Part shown: positions 34,994 to 45,645 of the stretch, piece after piece
Layout of the letters: each line of letters begins with the position of its first letter
Numbering within the stretch: position 1 is the stretch's first letter
From: Planctomycetota bacterium
Lineage (GTDB): Bacteria; Planctomycetota; UBA8742; UBA2392
Reading direction: 5' to 3'
NCBI GenBank assembly: GCA_019912315.1
Contig: JAIOJA010000001.1
Location: forward strand, 1-64,000
DNA length: 64,000 nucleotides
Position numbers and translations under genes: made by a program
The notes under the pieces: generated by a model
What the model was told of the DNA's origin: nothing
The model's database searches: none
The model's input: only the letters and a program-made list of their open reading frames with translations

Positions 34994-35029
34994 ATGTCGG
35001 TCAATGTCGAAAACAACAAGGCCCACTAG
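34994..35029 (+). CDS. Possible 11-codon ORF with strong ribosome-binding site
   Basis: MSVNVENNKAH preceded by ACGGAGGTCTCC, an excellent Shine-Dalgarno spacing, in the spacer between the lipoprotein and the RIO kinase. It is too short to assign and could be a leader peptide, a frame remnant, or chance. A hairpin (GAAGGCCGGC / GCCGGCCTT, about 35057-35080) follows. Confidence 0.25.
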   Translation: MSVNVENNKAH

Positions 35030-35056
35030 CGAGACTCCGTACCTACTCAATATTCA

Positions 35057-35081
35057 TTGAAGGCCGGCTCTCGCAGCCGGC
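35057..35081 (+). terminator. Hairpin between the lipoprotein and RIO kinase genes
   Basis: Stem AAGGCCGGC / GCCGGCCTT with a TCTCGCA-type loop, followed by GTTCAATTG. It lies about 120 bp after the lipoprotein stop. The T-run is short, so it is a probable rather than certain terminator. Confidence 0.55.
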
Positions 35082-35241
35082 CTTGTTCAATTGTGGTGTG
35101 GGCTTCCAGCCTGCATGTGTTCGCCGGGCATCCTGCCCGGCGAAATGTGCGCACACCACGAGAAAGGAGCACAACCATGAACACGCAGAACTGGCACGAA
35201 ACCAATCCGCGGCTCGCCGCGCATACGGGAACAAACAAGCA

Positions 35242-35991
35242 ATGGACAACGAAACGAAAGAAGCGCTCGAGCCGTTCATCGACCTGGCGCTGATTACGGA
35301 AGTGCTTTACACGGTCAAGAGTGGCAAGGAAGCCACCGTGTACGCATGCCGCGCGCACCCGGACACGGGCGCCGACATGCTGGCCGCGAAGGTTTACAAG
35401 AATCTCAAGGAACGCAGCTTTCGAAACGACGCCGCGTACCAGGAGAACCGCACTCTGCTGTACCACAACACGCGGGTGAAACGGGCCTACCAGAAGGGCA
35501 GCGACTTCGGGCTCGACGTTCACTTCCTGCTGTGGGTCGGCCAGGAGTGGGAGCATCTGAAAACGTTGTACGAAGTCGGCGTCTACGTGCCCGTGCCGGT
35601 CAAAAACATCGGGCGCGTCATCCTGATGGAGTACTTCGGCACCGAGGAAGGCCCCTGCCCGATCCTGCAGCACGCCAAAGTGCCGCGCGAGCGGGCCGAT
35701 GAGCTGTGGCGTCTGATCAAATCCAACGTCGAGATGATGTTGCAGGCCGACTACGTGCACGGGGATTTAAGCCCCTACAACATCCTGGTTGATCTGGACG
35801 AGCCGGGCGATCCGCTGCGCATCATCGATCTGCCCCAGGCCGTGGACGCCCGCTACAACCCGAACGCCAGGGACATGCTGCAGCACGATGTTGAAGTCAC
35901 GTACAAGTACTTCGAAAAGCTCGGAGTCAAAGACAACCCGCAGAGCTTCGTCGCCGACCTGTGGCGAAAATGGAAGCGGGCCGAACTATAA
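35242..35991 (+). CDS. RIO1-family atypical protein kinase (N-terminus probably frameshifted)
   Basis: 249 aa from ATG 35242. RIO motifs: SGKEATVYACR (nucleotide loop), a Lys in AAKVYKNL, catalytic loop VHGDLSPYNIL (HGDLSxxN), and metal motif IIDLPQAVD. Known RIO1 proteins phosphorylate Ser and act in ribosome biology; bacterial roles are poorly known. Oddity: a much better start with AAAGGAG lies at 35177 in another frame. It encodes MNTQNWHETNPRLAAHTGTNKQ, which runs conceptually straight into this frame near 35230-35243, where both frames read NKQ. A single-base indel, real or from sequencing, would make a protein of about 270 aa. Confidence 0.85.
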   Translation: MDNETKEALEPFIDLALITEVLYTVKSGKEATVYACRAHPDTGADMLAAKVYKNLKERSFRNDAAYQENRTLLYHNTRVKRAYQKGSDFGLDVHFLLWVGQEWEHLKTLYEVGVYVPVPVKNIGRVILMEYFGTEEGPCPILQHAKVPRERADELWRLIKSNVEMMLQADYVHGDLSPYNILVDLDEPGDPLRIIDLPQAVDARYNPNARDMLQHDVEVTYKYFEKLGVKDNPQSFVADLWRKWKRAEL

Positions 35992-36012
35992 GGAGAAGCC
36001 TTCACAACCCAT

Positions 36013-36057
36013 CAACGAAAGTGGGGGCGGGCTCTAAACCCGCCCCCACTTTCGTTG
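36013..36057. terminator. Bidirectional terminator between RIO kinase and DUF1570-type gene
   Basis: Perfect 19-bp stem (CAACGAAAGTGGGGGCGGG and its complement) with CTCTAAA loop, placed between two convergent stops (35991 and 36063). ACTTTCGTTG on one side gives a modest U-tract for the plus strand. Confidence 0.8.
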
Positions 36058-36062
36058 GCCGC

Positions 36063-37436
36063 TCAGGTTGTTTTCCAGTACTTCAGCCAGGCGGCCTGGT
36101 ATTGGTCGAGCTTTTCGTCGGTGAAGATTTCGTCGACGACTTCGTCCACGTGGCGCCCCTTCATCAACTCCCAGAACATTTTGCTGTAGTCTTTGCGGAA
36201 GTTGTCGTCTTTGCCCTTTAGCGCGAAGTAGGCGATGCTCCAGGCTTGCGCGTAATGGATGTTCACGTCGCCGTCGTTCCAGTCGCTCGATGTGAAGCGG
36301 AAGAACTTATTGAATGGCACATACTCCACTTGGGCGATGGTCTCACGAATGCGCTCATAGCGCGTGTAGGTGTCGCCGCGCACGCGGATCAACAGCCCCA
36401 GCTCAATCTTCGCGCCCTTGCTTTTGACTTCGGCGTGCCCAAGGAACTCCGCCAGCCCTTCGTCTACCCAGATCGGCGTCTGCTCCGTCAGCATGTCGAA
36501 GAACTGGTGCCAGCCCTCGTGGAAGAAGGTGTCCACCGTTTCCAGCGCCAGCCCGCATACCTTCGACTTCGCGCCCGGCTGGCTGTAGAGCTGCAGGTAC
36601 TTCATGTTCGGCTCATAGAAGCCCAGAGTGTTCTCCGTGTCGCCGTCGCCTCCACATTCAAGGGCGTACTGGTGGAAGTCGTCCTCATTCATGAAGAAAA
36701 AGACTTTGAAGACCTTGCCCTCGGGCATGTCCTTTTCTTTCAACCCCGTAAAGCGCATGTACTCGTCGCGCGCGAGCTCGGCCAGATTCGCCAGCGATAT
36801 CAGGTCGTCATTCGGCTTCAGCAGCTTCTCCAGCTTTTTCTGGTCGGACTTGCTTTCCAGGTCCAGCTTGCCGGCCTCTTGCTCCAGCTTGTCCATTTCC
36901 TCGACACTGACCCCGACGTCGCTGACAATCTGGTAGTTGCCCTTCTTGCTGGTGGTTTCCAGCTTGCCCCAGGTCAGGGGCCAGCGCTGCTTGAACGGTC
37001 CGTTGATCACGCTCTTCAGCCGGTCCGCGCGCTCCTGGTAGTCGAAGTCGATCTTCTGGTTCAGTTCCTCGAGTGCTTCGCCCCAGCGACCGGCCTCGTG
37101 CAGCAGGCGGCAGTAATAAATGCGAAACCAGCAGTCCGGCTTGAGCTTCAGGGCCTGCCCGTAGTGTTCCAGCGCCTCGGCGTCCTGGCGCAGGTCTCGG
37201 TGGCAATGCCCGGTGTTTCCCCACCACAGCCACTCGTCCTCGGCATCCATGGTGCCCTTGGCGTCCTGCATCACTTTGAGGGCTTCGCCGGGCTTGCCAT
37301 CTTCAAGCAGGTCAAGCGCGGCGTTGCACGCGCTGATGCCGCGAAGCTTCGGCGCGTCCTGTGCGACAGCCTGCGGCGCGGTGTAAGCCAGCAGCGCGAT
37401 TAGTAGCAGCGGGATAGTCAATGACAGCTTGGGCAT
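36063..37436 (-). CDS. Secreted HExxH protein with TPR-like N-terminus (DUF1570-type)
   Basis: 457 aa. The signal peptide ends near AVAQDAP. Residues about 30-150 are TPR-like (EALEHYGQALKLKPDCWFRIYYCRLLHEAGRWGEALEEL is a typical pair). Then comes a metalloprotease-like domain with TVDTFFHEGWHQFF (HExxH) and the third-ligand region WVDEGLAEFLG. This shares the domain plan of the 889-aa protein at 25148-27817 but lacks its zinc ribbon and membrane anchor, so it is probably periplasmic. The substrate is unknown. Confidence 0.82.
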   Translation of the reverse strand: MPKLSLTIPLLLIALLAYTAPQAVAQDAPKLRGISACNAALDLLEDGKPGEALKVMQDAKGTMDAEDEWLWWGNTGHCHRDLRQDAEALEHYGQALKLKPDCWFRIYYCRLLHEAGRWGEALEELNQKIDFDYQERADRLKSVINGPFKQRWPLTWGKLETTSKKGNYQIVSDVGVSVEEMDKLEQEAGKLDLESKSDQKKLEKLLKPNDDLISLANLAELARDEYMRFTGLKEKDMPEGKVFKVFFFMNEDDFHQYALECGGDGDTENTLGFYEPNMKYLQLYSQPGAKSKVCGLALETVDTFFHEGWHQFFDMLTEQTPIWVDEGLAEFLGHAEVKSKGAKIELGLLIRVRGDTYTRYERIRETIAQVEYVPFNKFFRFTSSDWNDGDVNIHYAQAWSIAYFALKGKDDNFRKDYSKMFWELMKGRHVDEVVDEIFTDEKLDQYQAAWLKYWKTT

Positions 37437-37659
37437 GGGTTCTCCGGGGCACTGGAAAACAGCAAGCTAGTTTCACGAACGACGACCTGCGATTATATGA
37501 ACGGACGGGATATGTAGCAGGATTGGTTAAGGCCAAACGGCCTCGAACTGACCCACAGTTCCGGGTCAGATCGAAGCACGTGGCACGGCCGAACGCCTTC
37601 CAGGCTGCGGTGAGTAGCTGACATCGCTCCTGGACGACTCGTGGGGCGGCATTCTTGTC
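37437..37659. other. Gene-free spacer, nothing recognised
   Basis: 223 bp between the secreted HExxH gene start and the prepilin stop, both minus strand. It must contain the promoter of the former. I saw no strong hairpin, repeat or ORF. Confidence 0.4.
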
Positions 37660-38049
37660 CTAGCGCCACCTGAATTCACTAGCTCCGCTGTTCCAGGTGA
37701 AATGCAGGTCGCCACGCCCATCATCACCGGAAATGGAGACGGCGCGAATGCGCGCGTCCTGGATGTTGCTGTTCGCGATTGCGTTCTGAACCTTGAAGTA
37801 GTTGCCCGTACGATCCTTGGCTTTCACCCCGCAATCAGAGAGCTTCTTCGGCGATGTGCCCGTTCTCGCGTACTCGATGCGTGCGACGTCCCTCACGGTA
37901 CCAAGGATGAGTTCGCCTTCTGATCTGCGGGCATCTTGCGTACTCGCGCTAATGACGGGAACAGACGCCAAGGCGAGGATGCCGGTGATCACCACTACGA
38001 TCAGCAATTCGATGAGCGTGAATCCACGCCGGTTCTTTGCTCTGGACAT
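37660..38049 (-). CDS. Type IV pilin-like / pseudopilin protein
   Basis: 129 aa from ATG 38049 with GGAGGAAGAAC upstream; the track start lies 38 codons upstream, beyond the promoter. A class III prepilin signal is present (KNRRGFTLIELLIVVVITGILALASVPV) with cleavage expected after Gly and Glu at +5. The small C-terminal domain (NYFKVQNAIANSNIQDARIR) has single Cys and Asp residues. No pilus assembly genes are nearby, so it is an orphan minor pilin or type II secretion pseudopilin. Confidence 0.88.
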   Translation of the reverse strand: MSRAKNRRGFTLIELLIVVVITGILALASVPVISASTQDARRSEGELILGTVRDVARIEYARTGTSPKKLSDCGVKAKDRTGNYFKVQNAIANSNIQDARIRAVSISGDDGRGDLHFTWNSGASEFRWR

Positions 38050-38082
38050 TGTTCTTCCTCCGGGTTCGCAATGCACAAAATG

Positions 38083-38111
38083 ACTATACTGTATAATACG
38101 AATATAGTCAA
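38083..38111 (-). promoter_or_regulatory. Sigma70-type promoter of the prepilin gene
   Basis: On the minus strand TTGACT (38111-38106), a 17-bp spacer and TATAGT (38088-38083) lie about 34 bp before the start codon. The two boxes are part of an inverted repeat GACTATA...TATAGTC, so an operator could overlap the promoter. Confidence 0.75.
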
Positions 38112-38364
38112 CCAGAACGCATAGAATTTGTGCAGTTGCCTTCTGTGCGGCCAGCCTGCCCAAACGACACGAGACTGTTCAACAGAAGGGCTTACAACCA
38201 TGATGCTGCCACAATGGCAGCGATTTTCAGGCAAATGACAGCTTGGCACGGTCGTTGCGACTGTCAGTTGAGCCCCACGCTGGGGGCATCCGGGTCCGGG
38301 AAGTGTTCTGCCCCCAACTTTCCGCTGGCTTGTGGTGCCTCCTGCGTAAGGCTCGGAGGTCGAC
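38112..38364 (+). promoter_or_regulatory. Upstream region of clpB
   Basis: This spacer must hold the clpB promoter. No CIRCE element (TTAGCACTC-N9-GAGTGCTAA) and no clear sigma32-type boxes were found. GGGGGCAT...GCCCCC at about 38283-38317 may form a leader hairpin. The ribosome-binding site GGAGGTCGAC precedes the ATG. Confidence 0.35.
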
Positions 38365-40992
<2,628 letters not shown>

Positions 40993-41040
40993 CCACGTGG
41001 TTTGTCGCGGCGTGTGTTAATCTGAAGCCAGGAGGTGACC

Positions 41041-41238
41041 ATGTCAGACCTGGCGCAGTTTCTATTGAAACAGGCCAAGCGAGCCCTGAGGGAACACCGG
41101 AGCGAAGAGGCCGAAGCGCTGATCAAGCGCGCGCGGCGGCATGATCGCGCGGGGCCGACACCGGGAAAACTTCTGGACCGGCTGCATTTGGAGTTGCTGC
41201 TGGAAAACCTGTACAACTCCAATCCAAGGTGGCGCTGA
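41041..41238 (+). CDS. Small basic helical protein upstream of radical SAM gene
   Basis: 65 aa from ATG 41041, with CCAGGAGGTGACC immediately upstream; the track uses a GTG inside that ribosome-binding site. The sequence is Arg/Glu-rich helix (LKQAKRALREHRSEEAEALIKRARRH). Its stop TGA overlaps the ATG of the radical SAM gene (TGATG), implying coupled translation. No family was recognised. Confidence 0.6.
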   Translation: MSDLAQFLLKQAKRALREHRSEEAEALIKRARRHDRAGPTPGKLLDRLHLELLLENLYNSNPRWR

Positions 41239-42290
41239 TGGAAGCCCCGCCACCCATCCATGGCCGTGGAACATCGCGCAACCCCGCGAACCGGTTTGAA
41301 CGCATCGAAATCGCCTGGGACCCTGACGTAGACGACCCGGAAACCCCCGCGCCAAAAACCGAGTTCTTCTGGGATGACACAAAGGAGATCATTTCCTGGA
41401 ACACGTCACCCGACATCCCCTTTGACGCCGCCATCAATCCGTACCGCGGCTGCGAGCACGGCTGCGTGTACTGTTTCGCGCGCCCGTTTCACGAGTACCT
41501 GGGCTACTCTGCGGGCCTGGATTTCGAAACAAGAATCCACGTCAAGCGCAACGCCGCCGAACTGCTGCGCAAACAGTTCATGAAAAAGTCCTGGCAGCCA
41601 CAGGTTGTCAGCATCAGCAGCGTGACGGACGCTTACCAGCCCGTTGAAGCCAGGCTGAATGTCACGCGCGGGCTGCTGGAAGTGTTTGCGGAGTTCCGCA
41701 ATCCGGTAGGAATCATCACCAAGAACGCGCTCGTCACGCGCGACATCGACCTGCTGGGCGAGCTGGCGAAACACAATGCGGCGCGCGTCGCCGTCAGCAT
41801 CACCACCCTTGACGAGTCAATTGCCCGCAAGCTTGAGCCGCGCACCAGCACGATTCGTAAGCGCTTCGAGGCGGTGAAGATGTTGACCGATGCCGGCATT
41901 CCGACCGGCGTGATGCTGGCGCCGATCATTCCGGGGCTTACGGACAGTGACATTCCGGGGCTTGTCGAGCGTGCGAAGCGGTGCGGCGCGACCCGTGTGG
42001 CCATGTTGCCGGTGCGCCTTCCCCTTGGCGTTGGTCCGCTGTTCGAGGAATGGCTCGGCATTCACTTTCCCGGGCACAAGCAGAAGGTGTTGAACCGGAT
42101 TCGGGAAATGCGCGGCGGTGAGCTCAATGACGGGCGTTTTGGCAGTCGCATGAAAGGCGAGGGAAAACGGGCGGACCACCTGCACGGGCTGTTCAGGCTG
42201 GCCGTCAGCAAGCACGGCATGAACGAGACACGCCCGGCGATGAACTGCGAAGCATTCCGCCGCCCCGGCGGCACCAAAGCCATGTTCTAG
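41238..42290 (+). CDS. Radical SAM protein, PA0069 / spore-photoproduct-lyase-like family
   Basis: 350 aa from ATG 41238, overlapping the upstream stop. The 4Fe-4S motif is in YRGCEHGCVYCFARPFHEYL (CxxxCxxC). SAM-binding and barrel signatures include VVSISSVTDAYQPVEA, NPVGIITKNALVTRD and VMLAPIIPGLTDSD. The family is annotated as Rv2578c/PA0069-like and related to spore photoproduct lyase; the substrate is unknown. Oddity: its TAG stop (42288-42290) is the end of the IS630-type element, so the native C-terminus beyond TKAMF may be lost or altered. Confidence 0.88.
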   Translation: MEAPPPIHGRGTSRNPANRFERIEIAWDPDVDDPETPAPKTEFFWDDTKEIISWNTSPDIPFDAAINPYRGCEHGCVYCFARPFHEYLGYSAGLDFETRIHVKRNAAELLRKQFMKKSWQPQVVSISSVTDAYQPVEARLNVTRGLLEVFAEFRNPVGIITKNALVTRDIDLLGELAKHNAARVAVSITTLDESIARKLEPRTSTIRKRFEAVKMLTDAGIPTGVMLAPIIPGLTDSDIPGLVERAKRCGATRVAMLPVRLPLGVGPLFEEWLGIHFPGHKQKVLNRIREMRGGELNDGRFGSRMKGEGKRADHLHGLFRLAVSKHGMNETRPAMNCEAFRRPGGTKAMF

Positions 42291-43003
42291 AGCGTTTTCA
42301 TAGTTCATGTTCAGAATATCCGCAGTGGCGGAAGTAGTTGCGGCACTCCGTGGCTGGGAAGCTGTCCTCCAGGCGGTCGGCCCGCAGCGCCGCGATGAAG
42401 GTCGTGGTCAGCCAGTGTCCGAAGGGCACGTGGTCGACCAGCCTTTCGCCGGCTGCGGCTCGGCCGTAGCGGCGGGTCATGTTGGTTTTCACCCATGTTT
42501 CGTCGATGAAGACCAGGCGGTCGGGGTCGAGGCGGGCATCTCGGCGCGCCACAATTCCCGACGCTCAACGACGTCGGGGCGGTTCTGCTCGGCGGCGTGG
42601 AGTACTTTTTTTGAAGGTGATGCCGAGGCGACGAAGGGTATTGAAGATGGTGGAGAGGGCGACGTCCATTCCGAGCGTGTCGCGCAACTCGGCCAGGGTG
42701 GCGTCCGGTCTTTCGTGTACGAGTTCTTGCAGCTCAAGGAGATCGAGCTTGGGTTTGCGTCCGCGCTTGCCGTTCTTGACGGCGATGCTTCCGGTCTCGC
42801 GCCGCCGCTGCATGAGCCGCCGGACCCATGCAGTGGAGACTTCGAAGCGCTCGGCGACATCCGCGGTGGGCTCGCCATTGAGCCGGGCGTGAGCGACGCG
42901 CTCCCGCAAATCCATCGAGTAGGCGGTAGGCATACGGTTTCCTCCTTACCGTCTGAATCGGCAAGGAGGAAACCTCCGCTATAGTTAATCTGAAAACGCT
43001 CTA
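42288..43003. mobile_element. Internally deleted IS630-type insertion sequence with flanking TA
   Basis: Terminal inverted repeats TAGAGCGTTTTCATAGTT (left) and TAGAGCGTTTTCAGATTAAC (right, read inward) share 13 bases and are bounded by TA, the IS630/Tc1 target duplication. At 716 bp it is shorter than intact IS630 elements (about 1.1 kb), and the missing part is the 3' half of the transposase. Both flanking genes end in the TAG of an element end. Confidence 0.88.
42298..42933 (-). pseudogene. IS630-family transposase remnant (two frames, truncated)
   Basis: The first ORF (42565-42933, 122 aa) has the helix-turn-helix part: MDLRERVAHARLNGE, ADVAERFEVSTAWVRRLMQR, GRKPKLDLLEL. The second (42298-42552, 84 aa) is in another frame and begins the DDE catalytic domain with FIDETWVKTNMTRRYGRA (first Asp), then diverges after FIAALRADRLE into ATECRNYFRHCGYSEHEL. 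The remaining catalytic acids are absent. IS630 transposases are often made by frameshifting between two ORFs, but the deletion makes this copy inactive on its own; it could be mobilised in trans. Confidence 0.88.
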
Positions 43004-43945
43004 GATTCGTGCGGTGCCCGCGCGTGTCGTGACGCCTACACAGCCCAGCACGACGAGCAGCGCAAGCCACCACGAGCCGCCCCCGTCACTTGTGGAACAA
43101 CCGCCGCTGTCACTCTTGCCGCCGCCGCTCTTTTTTGGCGGTGCGATACTCGCCACCGTGCCCGGCAACACCACATGCCAGATGAACTGGTTGGCAGACG
43201 TGGCCACGATTTTGACGCGCAGGGTAACAGTCCCGTTTCGGGGTGACGTTGTCAGGTTGTCATCGTCTTCGAAGGTGCCGCTCAGGGTCAGTGTTCCCAG
43301 CAGGTTCTCCGTGCCGGCGGGTAGCACTTCGTACACCTCGACCGTTCCCGCCGTAAAGGCCTCGGCCTGGACCCATAAGGTAATGGCCTGGTCAACCGAG
43401 CCGAAGTTCACGTTGACGTCTGTGCTGACCGTGCCCGCCCCGGTGCTCAACGCGGCAAATCGCGCGCCGCGCCCCAGCAGGTCGTAATAGCCGGTGAGGT
43501 ACGGAATGACGGTGCGGCCTGATTCCGTGATCGCGCCTGGGTTCAGCGCGGCTGCGGTCATGGTGCCGCTGAAATCCGACGACCCGGTGGCGCCGAAAGT
43601 CTCGACGCTCACCATGAACTGGTGGACGCCCATGTACGAGGGCGTGACAAGGCTGACGTTGATGGCGCCCGCACCCGGATTGAAGCCGGTGTCTGTCGAT
43701 GTGGCCGTGCCGTTCAGGGCCAGCTCGTCAAGATCGATCAGCGCGACATCGAGCCCACCGGCGGCGCTGGTCGTACTGATGGCAAGGTCCAGCGTGATGC
43801 TCTGGTGCGCGCCGCCGAAGTCCACTTCAAACAGGACATGCTCCGTTTCATCCGCGCGGACATTGCCCGCGAACGGCAGGCTCGCCTGCGCGTTTACGGC
43901 GGCGGCCAACAGCACGGTGGTCATAACAACGGTAAAGTGCTTCAC
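43001..43945 (-). CDS. Secreted protein with Cys-containing C-terminal sorting-like signal
   Basis: 314 aa from GTG 43945, chosen for AGGAG six bases upstream; the 740-aa track ORF is mostly antisense to the next gene. Signal peptide MKHFTVVMTTVLLAAAVNAQA, then beta-rich repeats of about 120 residues. The C-terminal tail is Gly/Ser-rich with GGCSTSDGGG, a hydrophobic helix (WWLALLVVLGCVGV) and a basic end. This layout resembles MYXO-CTERM/GlyGly-CTERM sorting signals processed by CPBP or rhombosortase-type enzymes. The stop TAG (43003-43001) is contributed by the right end of the IS element, so the native tail may have differed. Confidence 0.72.
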   Translation of the reverse strand: MKHFTVVMTTVLLAAAVNAQASLPFAGNVRADETEHVLFEVDFGGAHQSITLDLAISTTSAAGGLDVALIDLDELALNGTATSTDTGFNPGAGAINVSLVTPSYMGVHQFMVSVETFGATGSSDFSGTMTAAALNPGAITESGRTVIPYLTGYYDLLGRGARFAALSTGAGTVSTDVNVNFGSVDQAITLWVQAEAFTAGTVEVYEVLPAGTENLLGTLTLSGTFEDDDNLTTSPRNGTVTLRVKIVATSANQFIWHVVLPGTVASIAPPKKSGGGKSDSGGCSTSDGGGSWWLALLVVLGCVGVTTRAGTARI

Positions 43946-44032
43946 AATGTGCTCCTGGAAAGTGTCGGGCATCATAGCGTCTCGAATGCGGAGACGGCAG
44001 TCAGAACGACGATTCGGTACTAGAGTGCGCAC
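43946..44032. promoter_or_regulatory. Divergent promoter spacer
   Basis: 87 bp between the starts of the C-terminal-signal protein and the TPR protein. It must carry both promoters; no clear boxes or operator were identified. Confidence 0.35.
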
Positions 44033-45607
44033 ATGGAAGTAAGCGCCGAACAGGCCTACCTGTTTCGCCACGCGGTGGTGCGCGACGCCGCATATCACCT
44101 GCAACCACCAAGCGAGCGCGCCGTGCTGCACGCGCTGGCGCTGGATGTGATCGTGGCACTGCCCGGACTGAATGAAGGCGCGTACGGGCTGGAACTGGCG
44201 CAGCACGCCCGTTGGGCGCAAGCCCATGACCGGCGCTTCGAAGCACAGGAGCGCAGATATCTCAAGCTGGGCGGGGATTTTGCCCGCTTCAATTATGACT
44301 ATGCAAACGCCCTTGACGCCTACCGGCGCCTGCACGAGCTGCTCGTGAACCAGCCCGCCGAGCGCGCCCTGGCGGCCGACAGTCTGGCGGACCTGCTGGA
44401 GCGCCTGGGACGATGGCAGGAAGCTCTGGTCTGCTTCGAGGAAGTACGCGCCCACGCCGCCGACCCCGAGTATCGCGGGCGCGCGCTGGTGCACCTGGCA
44501 TGGATCGGCATGGAAACCGGCGGCGACGTGGAGGACTATCTGCGCGAAGCCCGCGACCTGGGCGAGCAGGTGAACAGCGACCGCTTGCGCATCGCCGTGC
44601 TGATGTGCGAAGCAAAGCGTCACGCAACCGGCGGACGCCATGACCGCGCCCTGGAAACCATGCGCGAGGTAATCGACTTCGCGCACCGCACCAGCGACTG
44701 GGCACAGGAAATGGCGGCGCACAGCAACGCGGCGGACTACGCGATCCAGGCGGGCGACCTCGTAGTCGCGCAGGCCCACAACGACCGGGCCGAAACCTTC
44801 GCCCGTGACCCTCGCGCCCGGCATTTCCTGGTTGGGGTGCTGCTGAATCGCACGAACCTCGCGATCCGGCGGCGCGAGTTCGAGGCGGCGCTGACATGCG
44901 CCGATGAGTCTGTGCGGATCGCCGTGGAGACTCGCTCGCGCGGGCTGGCCGGCGCAGCCCTGAATGCGCGGGCGATAGCCTTGACAGGTCAAGGCCAGTA
45001 CGTCGAGGCATGGCAGTCTTTCGAAGAAGTCCGCCCGATCATTGCCGAAACCGGCGATGCCACCCTGGGCGCGCGCTGGCTGACGGCCCGCTCCGAGTTG
45101 CTGCGACTCTGGAATAAGCCTGAGCACGCAATCGACGACCTTGAAGCCGGCGTACACGAACTGGCCGGGCGCGTGCCGGACCGCACTGTTTCCGGCGTGC
45201 GGGTTGAACTCGCCCTGTGTCACGCGGCACTGGGAATGCAGGAGGATGCCTTGAGCGTAATCAGCAGCCTGGACGACGCGCGCCCCGATTCACTGGTCCC
45301 GGTGTATCGCGGCGGGCTGCTGCACTCCCAGGGAGAAGACGAAGAGGCTGTCAATGAACTTACGGGCTGGCTCAAGAACGAGCCCGCGCCGGGCGTGTAC
45401 GCCGAGCCGCTGGATTTTCTGGCACGGGCGTGGCTGGCGCTGGCACTCGAGCAGATCGGGCGCGATGCGGGCCCCGCCGCCCGTGATGCCCTGCGCGTAG
45501 CGGAACACCGCAAGCTGTCGCGCCATCCCTCGCCGCCGCTGGGGCAACTGATACGGCGGTGTGTGGAGCTTGCCAACGAATCTCCGGATTTCGTTGATGA
45601 GGGCTGA
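44033..45607 (+). CDS. TPR protein resembling the C-terminal arm of STAND/AAA signalling proteins
   Basis: 524 aa, cytosolic and all-helical. The first residues (AYLFRHAVVRDAAYHLQPPSERAVLHALAL) match the FRHxxxRDAAYxxLxxxxRxxLH segment that follows the ATPase domain in kinase/AAA/TPR fusion regulators. TPR-like repeats follow (GRWQEALVCFEEVRAHAADPEYRGRALVHL, GRHDRALETMREV). The kinase and NTPase domains are absent and no plus-strand coding precedes the ATG, so this is a stand-alone or truncated module. It may act in protein-protein interactions. Confidence 0.75.
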   Translation: MEVSAEQAYLFRHAVVRDAAYHLQPPSERAVLHALALDVIVALPGLNEGAYGLELAQHARWAQAHDRRFEAQERRYLKLGGDFARFNYDYANALDAYRRLHELLVNQPAERALAADSLADLLERLGRWQEALVCFEEVRAHAADPEYRGRALVHLAWIGMETGGDVEDYLREARDLGEQVNSDRLRIAVLMCEAKRHATGGRHDRALETMREVIDFAHRTSDWAQEMAAHSNAADYAIQAGDLVVAQAHNDRAETFARDPRARHFLVGVLLNRTNLAIRRREFEAALTCADESVRIAVETRSRGLAGAALNARAIALTGQGQYVEAWQSFEEVRPIIAETGDATLGARWLTARSELLRLWNKPEHAIDDLEAGVHELAGRVPDRTVSGVRVELALCHAALGMQEDALSVISSLDDARPDSLVPVYRGGLLHSQGEDEEAVNELTGWLKNEPAPGVYAEPLDFLARAWLALALEQIGRDAGPAARDALRVAEHRKLSRHPSPPLGQLIRRCVELANESPDFVDEG

Positions 45608-45645
45608 GCCGCCGCTAACATGGCCGCAACTCAGGGAGTCGAATC

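Noticed and set aside
38112-38364. CIRCE/HrcA control of clpB
   Set aside because: No TTAGCACTC/GAGTGCTAA inverted repeat found in the upstream region.
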